From: Herbaspirillum aquaticum
Lineage (GTDB): Bacteria; Pseudomonadota; Gammaproteobacteria; Burkholderiales; Burkholderiaceae_D
DNA length: 64,000 bases
Direction: 5' to 3'
Assembly (NCBI RefSeq): GCF_002213425.1
Contig: NZ_NJGV01000002.1
Location: forward strand, 248,001 to 312,000
Below, one piece after another: positions 19,801 through 30,788 of this stretch; the stretch's first letter is position 1; every line of letters begins with the position of its first letter. The position numbers were made by a program, and so were the translations under genes. The notes under the pieces were generated by a model. The model did no database searches. It was not told the DNA's origin and saw nothing but the letters and a program-made list of their open reading frames with translations.

Positions 19801-20398
19801 CGAACTGGCCACCGCCTCCGAGCGCAAGCACTTCCTCGATGCCCAGCACGCCGACCTGAACGAAGCCATCACCACGCTGCAGGATGCGATCCACAAGATC
19901 GACATGGAAACCCGGGATCTGCTGCAGGACACCTTCGACAAGGTGAACCACCACTTCTCGGAACTGTTCCCGGTGCTCTTCGGCGGTGGCCAGGCCAAGC
20001 TCATCATGACCGGCGACGAGATCCTCGATTCCGGCGTGCAGGTCATGGCCCAGCCGCCAGGCAAGAAGAACGCCACGATTCACCTGCTCTCCGGTGGCGA
20101 AAAGGCGCTCACTGCAACGGCGCTGGTGTTCTCGATGTTCCAGCTCAACCCGGCCCCGTTCTGTTTGCTCGACGAAGTGGATGCGCCGCTGGACGACGCC
20201 AACACCGAGCGCTTCGCCAACATGGTCAAGCGCATGTCGGAGTACACCCAGTTCCTCTTCATCTCCCACAACAAGATCGCCATGGAAATGGCGCAGCAGT
20301 TGATCGGGGTGACCATGCAGGAACAGGGCGTGTCGCGGATCGTGGCGGTGGACATGGAGTCGGCCGCCAACTTCTCCAGCGCCGAGCAGGCTGCCTGA
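16868..20398 (+). CDS. smc: Chromosome segregation ATPase SMC
   Basis: The SMC subunit of bacterial condensin, 1176 residues. The N-terminal head has [15 protein letters not shown] and the Walker A [20 protein letters not shown]. Long coiled-coil arms flank a hinge at about residues 500-650. The C-terminal head has the signature [14 protein letters not shown] and Walker B [19 protein letters not shown]. Translation starts at GTG; the N-terminus aligns with the family, so no other start is plausible. scpA and scpB are not adjacent. zipA and ligA follow on the same strand, a usual betaproteobacterial order. Confidence 0.97.
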   Translation: [1176 protein letters not shown]

Positions 20399-20799
20399 TG
20401 ATTTGTGCTGCACGGGGCTGGAGCTTTGTCGGCTTGACAAGCAAGGGGTGTGACCGTACCCTGAAAGCCTTGCCGGCCAGCCCGCAGCGGGCGCAAGCCC
20501 CAGCTGGAACCGTTCTGATTTGGCCCCCACGGGCCATGGAAAAATAACAATATCTTGACCGCGCACTTGCCGTACCCGATCCGTTCGATTTCCCTGCATG
20601 GCTCCGTTGAGCCGGTGCAGGTGGCTGCCAGCGCTGCGGCAGCGTCGACGGAATCGCCGTGTGAGCGGCCCGCGCGGTCCAGGCCTTCTTGGATTGATAG
20701 GAATCGGATTTCTTCGATGAGCAGCTTTTCCCAGCCGACCATGCCACGCGGCGCCCATGATGGCGCCCTCCAGCCCGCCAGCCTGAAAGGTCGTGCAGC
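20399..20799 (+). other. Intergenic region smc-zipA
   Basis: A 401-nt stretch with no convincing gene. It contains TTGACA at 20434-20439 followed 17 nt later by TACCCT, a possible zipA promoter, and an AT-rich patch near 20540-20555. No intrinsic terminator for smc is visible. Confidence 0.5.
20434..20462 (+). promoter_or_regulatory. Candidate sigma-70 promoter for zipA
   Basis: A perfect -35 hexamer TTGACA, a 17-nt spacer and TACCCT as a weak -10 hexamer. This would give a long leader (about 330 nt) before zipA, so the call is tentative. Confidence 0.3.
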
Positions 20800-22128
20800 A
20801 TGATGATGGATCTCCAGACCAGCCTGATCATCTTGGGCGGCGTCTTCGTCGCCGGGGTCATCACTTACAACAAGTGGCAGGAGCACAAGGCGCGCAAGAC
20901 CGTGGAGCGCGCCTTTTCTTCGTCCCACGATGACGTATTGATGTCGCCGGACGAGCCCGCCGCCGAACCCGTCTTCGTGCCACCCACCGAACGCAGCGCG
21001 CCGGTGCCGCGCTCAGCCGAGCCCGTGCTCGACCCCGGTGCCGAGCGCGCCGAGCCGTCCCTGTACGACCTGCCCGAGCGCAAGCCGGTACCGGCCCCGG
21101 TGAAGGCCTACCAGGAGCAGGCCGAGTTCGAACCGCGTGAACCCTTCCTGGGCGAGCCGCCGGTCTCCGCAGCCCCTGCCACTGCGGCAGCCGATGAGGC
21201 CGTGCTGGGCGAGGCCGTGGCACAAGCGCCGCAATCGACGGTGGCCCAGGTCATCGCCGGTGCGCAAGAGCAGGGCGATGCCGTCCCGGTCTTCACCCCG
21301 CCGCCCGAAATGCAGGCCCGCCTGGCGCCCAAGCGCGAACTGCCGGTCGATGAACTGATCGACTGCAATATTCCCATCGCTCTGGACAATCCGCTGCGCG
21401 GCGAAAAGCTGCTGCCCATGCTGCAAGGCCTGCGCCATGTCGGCAACAAGCCGGTGCACTTCATCGGCCGCACCACCGACGGCGCCTGGGAAGCCATCGC
21501 CCACGGCAGCATCTACGACGCCTTGCTGGCCGGTGCGCAGTTGGCCAACCGCAGCAATGCCATCAACGAGATCGAGTATTCGGAACTGGTCATGCGCCTG
21601 CGCGACCTGACCGATGCGCTCTCGGGCGAGCCCGAATTGCCGGACATGCCCGATGTCATCCGCACCGCCCAGGCGCTGCACCAGTTCATCATCGACCATG
21701 ATGCGCAACTGTCGGTGAACGTGCGCTCGCAAGGCGCACCCTGGAGCCTGGCGACCCTGCTGGCGGCATTGACGCGCCAGGGCTTCGACCGCCGTACCGA
21801 AGGCTACCTGGTGATGCAGGATGGCGAAGGTGAAGTGCTCTTCGCGCTCTCCACCAATGCCACCCCGACCGATGAAACCACCGATCGCCTCACGCTCTTG
21901 CTGGACGTGCCGCGCGTGGCTCCTTCGCGTGATGGATATGGCGCTTTGGTGGCCTGCGCCAAGTCGCTGTCGGCGCGCCTGGGTGGCGTCATCGTCGATG
22001 ACAGCGACCAGCCGCTGACCGATGAAGCCCTCTCCGATATCGCCGAACAGGTGGCCGCGTTCTACAGCGCCATGGAATCGGCCGAGATTCCTGCCGGCTC
22101 CACCCGTGCCTTGCGCTTGTTCAGCTAA
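20800..22128 (+). CDS. zipA: Cell division protein ZipA
   Basis: A membrane anchor that binds the C-terminal tail of FtsZ. The 442-residue protein has an N-terminal membrane helix (residues about 4-22, SLIILGGVFVAGVITY), a charged segment, a Pro/Ala/Glu-rich linker to about residue 170, and a C-terminal domain of about 140 residues (from about 295) whose features (HQFIIDHDAQLSV, YLVMQDGEGEVLFALS, LTLLLDVPRV) fit the ZipA FtsZ-binding fold. The region between is less conserved. Three successive ATG codons (20800, 20803, 20806) follow AAAGG. The position between smc and ligA supports the call, since beta-proteobacterial ZipA is divergent. Confidence 0.85.
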   Translation: MMMDLQTSLIILGGVFVAGVITYNKWQEHKARKTVERAFSSSHDDVLMSPDEPAAEPVFVPPTERSAPVPRSAEPVLDPGAERAEPSLYDLPERKPVPAPVKAYQEQAEFEPREPFLGEPPVSAAPATAAADEAVLGEAVAQAPQSTVAQVIAGAQEQGDAVPVFTPPPEMQARLAPKRELPVDELIDCNIPIALDNPLRGEKLLPMLQGLRHVGNKPVHFIGRTTDGAWEAIAHGSIYDALLAGAQLANRSNAINEIEYSELVMRLRDLTDALSGEPELPDMPDVIRTAQALHQFIIDHDAQLSVNVRSQGAPWSLATLLAALTRQGFDRRTEGYLVMQDGEGEVLFALSTNATPTDETTDRLTLLLDVPRVAPSRDGYGALVACAKSLSARLGGVIVDDSDQPLTDEALSDIAEQVAAFYSAMESAEIPAGSTRALRLFS

Positions 22129-24225
<2,097 letters not shown>

Positions 24226-24264
24226 TCACCTTGTCTTTTTATTCATATAGAATGCCGCGCATAA

Positions 24265-24286
24265 GCAGTTCCGTTCCCGGAACTGC
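24265..24286 (+). repeat. Hairpin in the galU leader
   Basis: A perfect 9-bp inverted repeat GCAGTTCCG/CGGAACTGC with a TTCC loop lies 40 nt after ligA and 62 nt before galU. No T-run follows. It may be a transcript end signal for ligA or a structure in the galU leader. A CATATAGAAT sequence just upstream could be a galU -10 element. Confidence 0.45.
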
Positions 24287-24348
24287 GGTGCAGGACTCAC
24301 CGCATAACGACATAACCACATAACAAGACCCATCCTTACCTCGGAGTC

Positions 24349-25242
24349 ATGATGATCAAGAAGATCAAGAAAGCCGTTTTTCCTGTCGCCGGTCTCGGTA
24401 GCCGCTTCCTGCCTGCCACCAAGGCCCAGCCCAAGGAAATGCTGCCCATCGTCGACAAGCCGCTGATTCACTATGCAGTGGAAGAGGCGGTCGCCGCCGG
24501 CATCACGGAAATGGTGTTCATTACCGGCCGCAACAAGCGCGCCATCGAAGACCACTTCGACAAGGCCTACGAGCTGGAATCCGAACTGGAAGCTGCCGGC
24601 AAGAAGAAGCTGCTGGAGATCGTGCAGAACGTGGTACCCAAGAACGTCAATTGCATCTTCATCCGCCAGTCCGAGCCGCTGGGCCTGGGCCACGCCGTGC
24701 TGTGCGCGCGTCCGGTGGTGGGTGAAGAACCTTTCGCCATCCTGCTGGCCGATGACTTCATGGATACCGACGAGGGCGTCAAGCCGGTGCTGGCACAGAT
24801 GACCGACATCTATGCACGTGAAGGCATGAGCATGCTGGCCGTGCAGGAAGTACCGAAGAGCGATACCCGCCAATACGGCATCGTCAGCGCCACCCCTTAC
24901 CAGCCGGACCTCGAACGCATCAACGCCATCGTCGAAAAGCCGGCCCCGGAAGAAGCGCCGTCCACGCTGGCCGTGGTGGGGCGCTACGTGTTGAACAGCC
25001 GCATCTTCCACTACCTGGAAAACATCCCGCGCGGCGCCGGGGGCGAGATCCAGCTCACCGACGGCATCGCCAAGCTGATGCAGGCCGAATCCGTGCTGGC
25101 TTACCGTTACCAGGGCCAGCGTTATGATTGCGGTTCCAAGCTGGGTTACCTCAAGGCCATGGTGGCCATGGGCCTGAAGCACCCGGAAACCGGTCCGGCC
25201 TTCTCGGAATACCTGCAGGAAGTGGCCAGCAAGGCGCGCTGA
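24349..25242 (+). CDS. galU: UTP-glucose-1-phosphate uridylyltransferase
   Basis: Makes UDP-glucose from UTP and glucose-1-phosphate for polysaccharide, LPS and galactose metabolism. The 297-residue protein has the nucleotide-binding motif [20 protein letters not shown] at its N-terminus and later [24 protein letters not shown], and [13 protein letters not shown]. All are typical of bacterial GalU. The ATG at 24349 follows GGAG; a second ATG is the next codon. Confidence 0.96.
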   Translation: MMIKKIKKAVFPVAGLGSRFLPATKAQPKEMLPIVDKPLIHYAVEEAVAAGITEMVFITGRNKRAIEDHFDKAYELESELEAAGKKKLLEIVQNVVPKNVNCIFIRQSEPLGLGHAVLCARPVVGEEPFAILLADDFMDTDEGVKPVLAQMTDIYAREGMSMLAVQEVPKSDTRQYGIVSATPYQPDLERINAIVEKPAPEEAPSTLAVVGRYVLNSRIFHYLENIPRGAGGEIQLTDGIAKLMQAESVLAYRYQGQRYDCGSKLGYLKAMVAMGLKHPETGPAFSEYLQEVASKAR

Positions 25243-25294
25243 TCGCTGCTGCTGTCCGGCGCCCGCATCTTGCGCGGCGCCTTGCTTGCACAAT

Positions 25295-25321
25295 GACGCC
25301 CGGTTCCTGCCGGGCGTCTTT
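25295..25321 (+). terminator. Terminator-like hairpin between galU and def
   Basis: A 9-bp stem GACGCCCGG/CCGGGCGTC with a 6-nt loop is followed by only three T residues before the def ribosome-binding site GGAGAG. It is probably a partial terminator. Confidence 0.6.
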
Positions 25322-25335
25322 CATGGAGAGCTTCA

Positions 25336-25872
25336 ATGGCAATACGCGAGATTCTCAAAATGGGCGACCCGCGCCTGCTGCGCCAGGCGCAGCCGGTCAC
25401 GCAATTCGGGTCGCCTGAATTGGCGCAGCTGGTGGACGACATGTTCGAGACCATGCGCGCCGTCAACGGTGCCGGGCTGGCCGCGCCCCAGATCGGGGTG
25501 GACCTGCAACTGGTGATCTTCGGCTTCGGCCACAACCAGCGCTATCCGGAGGCACCGGCAGTGCCGGAGACGGTGCTCATCAATCCGGTGCTGACGCCCT
25601 TGTCGGAGCAGGAAGAAGAGGGCTGGGAAGGCTGCCTGTCGGTACCCGGCATGCGCGGCGTGGTGCCACGCTGGAGCCGCTTGCGTTACCAGGGCGTGGA
25701 CTTGCACGGCAACGGGATCGACCGTACCGTCGACGGTTTCCATGCCCGCGTGGTGCAGCACGAGTGCGATCACCTGCAGGGCATCCTGTATCCGATGCGC
25801 ATCCGCGACTTCCGCCAGTTCGGCTTCACTGAAGTACTGTTCCCGGACCTGGATCCCAACCAGGACGACTGA
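25336..25872 (+). CDS. def: Peptide deformylase
   Basis: A metalloenzyme that removes the formyl group from the initiator methionine of new proteins. All three family motifs are present in order: [10 protein letters not shown] (near residue 46), EGCLSVPG with the metal-binding cysteine (near residue 100), and HECDH with the catalytic glutamate. The length of 178 residues is usual. It is not next to fmt here, so a second deformylase linked to fmt elsewhere is likely. The ribosome-binding site is GGAGAG. Confidence 0.95.
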   Translation: MAIREILKMGDPRLLRQAQPVTQFGSPELAQLVDDMFETMRAVNGAGLAAPQIGVDLQLVIFGFGHNQRYPEAPAVPETVLINPVLTPLSEQEEEGWEGCLSVPGMRGVVPRWSRLRYQGVDLHGNGIDRTVDGFHARVVQHECDHLQGILYPMRIRDFRQFGFTEVLFPDLDPNQDD

Positions 25873-25885
25873 ACGACGACACTGC

Positions 25886-25920
25886 AAAAAAAACATCCCG
25901 GCACCAGGCCGGGATGTTCG
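25886..25920. terminator. Bidirectional terminator between def and cphA1
   Basis: A perfect 10-bp stem ACATCCCGGC/GCCGGGATGT with a 5-nt loop is preceded by eight A residues, which form a U-tract for the minus-strand cphA transcript, and followed by TCGTTT for the def transcript. Confidence 0.85.
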
Positions 25921-25951
25921 TTTCAGGAGCGATGAAACCGCGTTCGGGGAA

Positions 25952-28525
25952 TCAGGCGCTTTCCTTCACGCGCCTGTCGATGTGGGCCAGCGCCTCTTCC
26001 ACCTGGTCGATCAGGATCAGGCACAGGTCGCCGGGTTGCAGCGTAGCGAGGGCGGTATCGATGGCGACGAATTCGCCGTTGATTTCCTTCACATCCTTCG
26101 TACGCTTGGCGCCTCCAAGTCCCTGGCGCAGCAGCGCGATCACTTCGCCGTCTTCGCGGCCGCGCTGGCACTGGTCTTGGTACAGCACCACTTCATCGAA
26201 GGCATCGCCCAGCAGTTCGGTCTGGCGGGTGATGTCGACGTCGCGGCGGTCACCGGCGCCGCTGATGACCACCGAGCGGCGGTTGGCGGGCATGCTGTCG
26301 ACAGCCTTGATGAGGGCCTGGATGGCGTCCGGGTTGTGGCCGTAGTCGGCGATCAGGGTGGCACCCTTGTAGTCGAACAGGTTGAAGCGGCCTGGTGCGG
26401 TGCCGCTGTCGCTGATGAAGCTGGCCAGGGCGCCGGTGATCTGTTCCCAGTCCAGGTTCAGCGCCCAGGCGGCACCGACCGAAGCCATCACGTTCTCGAC
26501 CTGGAAGCCGATGGCACCGCTGCGGGTCAACGGAATGCCGGAGAGCTTCAGGCGTTTTTCGAACGTACCCTGCGCGGCCACGATGGCGTCGCCGTCTTGA
26601 TAGACGATGCGATGGCCCTGTGCGCGGTGGGTGGCCATGATGGGGTGGGTCGGATCCAGCGCGAAGAAGGTTACCGAGCCGGGGCAGGAAGCGGCCATTT
26701 TGGAAACCATCGGGTCCGCTGCATTCAACACGGCAGTCCCGGTCGGTGCCACGTTCTCGACGATGACGCGCTTGACCACGGCCAGGTCTTCCACGGTGCT
26801 GATGTAGGACAGGTCCAGGTGGTCGCCCATGCCGATGTTGGTGACCACGGCCACGGCGCAGCGGTCAAAGCCCAGGCCTTCGCGCAGCACGCCGCCACGG
26901 GCGGTTTCCAGTACGGCGGCATCCACATCGGGGTGGAACAGCACATTGCGCGCGCTGCGCGGGCCGCTGCAGTCGCCGGTGTCGGTGCGCTGGCCATCGA
27001 TGTAGACGCCATCGGTATTGGTCATGCCCACGCGCAGGCCGGTCTTGGCCAGCAGGTGCGTGATCAGGCGCACGGTCGTGGTCTTGCCGTTGGTGCCGGC
27101 CACCGCTACCACGGGGATGCGGCCATCGTCGCCATCCTCGTACATGGTCGAGATGATGGCTTCGCCCACATCGCGCGCCTTGCCGTACGAGGGCGAGAGG
27201 TGCATGCGCAGGCCGGGCGCGGCGTTCACTTCGACGATGCCGCCGCCTTGCTCTTCCAGCGACATGTGCACCGAATTGCAGACCACGTCCACACCGCAGA
27301 TATCGAGCCCGACCATTTGCGCTGCCGCGATGGCGCGCGCGGCCACATCCGGATGGACGTCGTCGGTGACATCGGTGGCGGTGCCGCCGGTGGAGAGGTT
27401 GGCGTTGTTGCGCAGGACCACGCGCACGCCCTGGGCGGGAATGGCTTCCGGGTCCAGGTTCTGGCCGGACAGCACCGACAGCGCGATGTCGTCCAGGCGG
27501 ATCTTGGTCAGCGAAGTGGCGTGGCCGTCGCCGCGCAGCGGGTCGGCGTTGACCTGGTCGATCAACTGGCGGATGGTGTGCACGCCGTCGCCGATGACTT
27601 GCGGCGGATCGCGGCGGGCCGCAGCCACCAGGGTCTTGCCGATCACCAGCAGGCGGAAGTCGTGGCCCGGCAGGTAGCGCTCGACGATGACTTCATCGCT
27701 GATCAGGGCAGCGTTGTTGAAGGCGCGGGTGATCTGTTCCGGGGTGCTGATGTTGACGGCCACCCCCTTGCCCTGGTTGCCGTCCAGGGGCTTGATGACC
27801 ACGGCCGAGCCGATTTCCTCGGCGGCCTTGAGGGCATCTTCCACGGTCTCGACCACGCGGCCGTTGGGGACCGGCACGCCAGCGGCGTGCAGCAGCATCT
27901 TGGTCAGGTCCTTGTCTTGCGCAATCGATTCGGCAATCGCGCTGGTGTTGCTGGTTTCTGCAGCCTGGATACGCTTCTGGCGGCTGCCCCATCCGAACTG
28001 CACCATGCTGCCCTGGGTCAGGCGGCGATAGGGGATGCCACGCTTGATGGCGGCATTGACGATGGAGCCGGTAGAGGGACCGAGGCGCACGTCTTCATCC
28101 AGTTCGCGGATGCGGGCCAGCGCGCCGGTGAGGTCGAAGGGAGTGTCGGCCTGGGCGGCGCGTACCAGTTCCAGCGCGAGGTCGAAGGCCAGGCGGCCGA
28201 CTTCTTCTTCGCTGTATTCCACCACCACCTGGTAGATGCCGGTCTCGACGGTGGAGACGGTACGGCTGAAGGTTACCGGGCAGCCGGCCTGGCTTTGCAG
28301 CGCCAGGGCGGCAGCGGCCAGGGCATGCGCCATGGAGACGACCTGCTTGCCGCCATCGGGTTCGAGGAAGCCGATCTGCGGGAAGCGGGCGCGCAGGCGC
28401 AGTTCGAAGCCGGGCATGTCATCGATGACGCGCTCGTTTTCCGGACAGGAAACGATGGCCTCGATGGCAGTGTGTCTGCTCCAGAGATTGGGGCCGCGCA
28501 GGGCGCGAATGCGGGATACGTCCAT
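25952..28525 (-). CDS. cphA: Cyanophycin synthetase CphA1 (full length)
   Basis: Non-ribosomally polymerises aspartate and arginine into cyanophycin, an intracellular nitrogen reserve. The 857-residue protein has the three modules of CphA1: an N-terminal primer-binding domain (starting with RALRGPNLWSRH), an ATP-grasp domain (LGPSTGSIV, VVIKPLDGNQGKGVAVNI, VEVNAAPGLRMHL) that adds Asp, and a Mur-ligase-like domain with the P-loop AGTNGKTTT (K481) that adds Arg. Its C-terminal part is intact, with APGRFNLF, DYGHNPDA and GAGDRRDVDI. It lies 64 nt downstream of the shorter homologue and is probably co-transcribed. The start at 28525 follows AGGA and GAG. A function in nitrogen storage is known for the family; product composition here is not known. 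Confidence 0.94.
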   Translation of the reverse strand: MDVSRIRALRGPNLWSRHTAIEAIVSCPENERVIDDMPGFELRLRARFPQIGFLEPDGGKQVVSMAHALAAAALALQSQAGCPVTFSRTVSTVETGIYQVVVEYSEEEVGRLAFDLALELVRAAQADTPFDLTGALARIRELDEDVRLGPSTGSIVNAAIKRGIPYRRLTQGSMVQFGWGSRQKRIQAAETSNTSAIAESIAQDKDLTKMLLHAAGVPVPNGRVVETVEDALKAAEEIGSAVVIKPLDGNQGKGVAVNISTPEQITRAFNNAALISDEVIVERYLPGHDFRLLVIGKTLVAAARRDPPQVIGDGVHTIRQLIDQVNADPLRGDGHATSLTKIRLDDIALSVLSGQNLDPEAIPAQGVRVVLRNNANLSTGGTATDVTDDVHPDVAARAIAAAQMVGLDICGVDVVCNSVHMSLEEQGGGIVEVNAAPGLRMHLSPSYGKARDVGEAIISTMYEDGDDGRIPVVAVAGTNGKTTTVRLITHLLAKTGLRVGMTNTDGVYIDGQRTDTGDCSGPRSARNVLFHPDVDAAVLETARGGVLREGLGFDRCAVAVVTNIGMGDHLDLSYISTVEDLAVVKRVIVENVAPTGTAVLNAADPMVSKMAASCPGSVTFFALDPTHPIMATHRAQGHRIVYQDGDAIVAAQGTFEKRLKLSGIPLTRSGAIGFQVENVMASVGAAWALNLDWEQITGALASFISDSGTAPGRFNLFDYKGATLIADYGHNPDAIQALIKAVDSMPANRRSVVISGAGDRRDVDITRQTELLGDAFDEVVLYQDQCQRGREDGEVIALLRQGLGGAKRTKDVKEINGEFVAIDTALATLQPGDLCLILIDQVEEALAHIDRRVKESA

Positions 28526-28589
28526 GGACTCGTTTTCCTAGATGTCTCTTGATCTTGATTCAGTCAGTCTTGCAGCAGGGCGCGCCGGT

Positions 28590-30788
28590 TCAGGCGGCCT
28601 GGCTCTTGAACTTCAGGCCTTGCTCTTCGGCGCGCTCGGTGCCGAACAGCTCGATGCCGGCACGGATCACCTCAGGGCCGATGCCCAAGGCCCAGGCGGC
28701 ACCGACGGCCGCCAGCACGTTTTCGACCTGGTAGGCCACCGCGCCGTTTTCGGTCAGCGGAATGGCATCGACCGAGCTGACCTTGCATTGGCGCTCGCCC
28801 TCGGCCTGGATCAGGTCGCCATCGCGCAGGAACACGGCACGGCCGCCTTCCTTCAGGTGGCTGGTCAGCAGTTCGGAGGCCGGGTCGGTGCTGAAGAAGA
28901 TGACTTCGCCATCGCACAGCTGGGCCATGTCGGCCACCAGCGGATCGTCGGCATTGAGCACGGCGGCGCCTTCGGGCAGCACCAGGTCGACCTGGGTGCG
29001 CTTGACCTTGGTAGCGATCTGCTCGGCGTTTTCGATGTAGAACTCGGGCAGGCTGTCGGTGGGATCGATGTTGGCCACCACGCCGACCAGGCAGCGGTCG
29101 TAGGCCAGGCCTTCGGCCAGGATGGCGGCGCTGCCGTTCTCGAACACGGCGGCTTCCACCGCACGGTTCAGCAGCACGCGATGGGCGGCGTCCCAGGTGG
29201 CGCGGTTGCCGCGCTCGATCTGGCGTTCGCCGAAGTACAGGCCTTCACCGCAGGCCAGGCCCACGTGCTTGCCCGACAGGTGCACGATGCGGGCGATCAG
29301 GCGCGAAATGGTGGTCTTGCCATGGGTGCCGGTGACGCCGACGATGGGAATGCGGCCGTTTTCTTCCGGGCCGAACAGGTTGTCGATAATGGCTTCGCCG
29401 ACCGGACGCGGCTTGCCGTCGGAGGGTTTCAGGTGCATCAGCAGGCCGGGGCCGGCATTGACCTCGACGATGGCACCGCCCTGGTACTGCAGCGGACGCG
29501 AAATGTCTTCCGCCACGATGTCCACGCCGGCAATGTCCAGGCCCACGATGCGCGCGGCCAGGGAAGCGGCGGCCGCCACGCTGGGGTGGACCAGGTCGGT
29601 GATGTCGGAGGAGACGTTGCCATTGCGCAGCAGCAGGATGCGGCGGCCGGCGGCGGGGACCGATTCGGTGGTCAGGTTCTGGCGCTGCAGTTCCAGCACG
29701 GCAGCTGGTTCGCGGTCCAGCAGCACCGGGTCCAGCAGGTGTTCTTCCAGGAGGCCGCGGCGCGGGTCGCGGTTCAGTTCGTCCAGCAGGTCCTGCACGG
29801 TGGACTTGCCGTCGCCGACGATGAAGATCGGTTCACCACGGGCGGCGGCGGCCAGCTTGCCGCCGACGATCAGCAGGCGGTGTTCCAGGCCCGGCACGAA
29901 GCGCTCGACCAGCACGCCGCTGCCTTCTTCCAGGGCGACCTTGTAGGCGGTTTCGATTTCTTCCTGGGTGTTCAGGTCGATGAAAACGCCCCGGCCATGA
30001 TTGGCATCGCAGGGCTTGACCACCACCGGCAGGCCGATGTCCTGGGCTGCATCCCAGGCGTCTGCGGGACTATCCACCAGGCGGCCTTCGGGCACCGGCA
30101 CGCCACAGGTTTCCAGCAGGGACTTGGTCAGATCCTTGTCACGCGAGATGCCTTCGGCAATCGCGCCGGTCTGGTCGGATTCGGCCGTCCAGATGCGGCG
30201 CGACTTGCAGCCGTGGCCCAGCTGCACCAGGTTGCCTTCGGAGAGGCGGATGGTGGGGATGCGGCGCTCGTCGGCGGCGTCCACGATGCATGCGGTGCTG
30301 GGGCCCAGGCACAGGCGGTCCACCATGCGGCGCAGCTTGCGCAGGGTGCCGTCGAGGTCGTAAGGGCGGTCTTCGATGGCGGCCATCACCAGGTCACGGG
30401 CGGCGAAGAGCGCTGCGCGGGTGACTGTTTCATGGCGGGCACGCACCACCACCTTGTAGACGCCGCGCACATTGGTTTCGCGCGCCTTGCCGAAGCCGCC
30501 GGGCAGGCCGGCCAGGTTCTGCAGTTCCAGGGTGACGTGTTCCAGGATGTGGCCGGGCCAGGTACCTTCGTGCAGGCGGCGCACGAAGCCGCCGCGCTCT
30601 TCGTAGCTGCAGCGGTGTTCGATCAGGGTGGGCAGCCAGGTGGTGAGGCGGTCGACGAAGCCGGGAATGGTATTGGAGGGAAAATCTTCCAGTTCGCCGA
30701 TATCGATCCACACTTCGAGGGCGGAGCGGTAGGTCCAGATGTTGGGACCCTTGAGATTCAGAAAACGGAGGAATTCGATGTTTTTCAT
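28590..30788 (-). CDS. cphA2: Second cyanophycin synthetase homologue lacking the C-terminal part
   Basis: A 732-residue paralogue of CphA1. The N-terminal domain (FLNLKGPNIWTYRSALEVW) and the ATP-grasp module (LGPSTACIV, VVVKPCDANHGRGVFIDL, VEVNAGPGLLMHL) are complete. The Mur-ligase-like module keeps the P-loop TGTHGKTT (K491) but the protein stops soon after ENVLAAVGAAWALGIG, about 135 residues earlier than CphA1 relative to the P-loop lysine. The missing part in CphA1 carries the DYGHNP and GDRRD segments. Cyanobacterial CphA2 is also shortened and polymerises beta-Asp-Arg dipeptides, so this may be a similar enzyme; paired CphA proteins are known in other betaproteobacteria. No frameshift or remnant is seen, so the end looks natural. 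The start has a weak ribosome-binding site. Confidence 0.85.
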   Translation of the reverse strand: MKNIEFLRFLNLKGPNIWTYRSALEVWIDIGELEDFPSNTIPGFVDRLTTWLPTLIEHRCSYEERGGFVRRLHEGTWPGHILEHVTLELQNLAGLPGGFGKARETNVRGVYKVVVRARHETVTRAALFAARDLVMAAIEDRPYDLDGTLRKLRRMVDRLCLGPSTACIVDAADERRIPTIRLSEGNLVQLGHGCKSRRIWTAESDQTGAIAEGISRDKDLTKSLLETCGVPVPEGRLVDSPADAWDAAQDIGLPVVVKPCDANHGRGVFIDLNTQEEIETAYKVALEEGSGVLVERFVPGLEHRLLIVGGKLAAAARGEPIFIVGDGKSTVQDLLDELNRDPRRGLLEEHLLDPVLLDREPAAVLELQRQNLTTESVPAAGRRILLLRNGNVSSDITDLVHPSVAAAASLAARIVGLDIAGVDIVAEDISRPLQYQGGAIVEVNAGPGLLMHLKPSDGKPRPVGEAIIDNLFGPEENGRIPIVGVTGTHGKTTISRLIARIVHLSGKHVGLACGEGLYFGERQIERGNRATWDAAHRVLLNRAVEAAVFENGSAAILAEGLAYDRCLVGVVANIDPTDSLPEFYIENAEQIATKVKRTQVDLVLPEGAAVLNADDPLVADMAQLCDGEVIFFSTDPASELLTSHLKEGGRAVFLRDGDLIQAEGERQCKVSSVDAIPLTENGAVAYQVENVLAAVGAAWALGIGPEVIRAGIELFGTERAEEQGLKFKSQAA

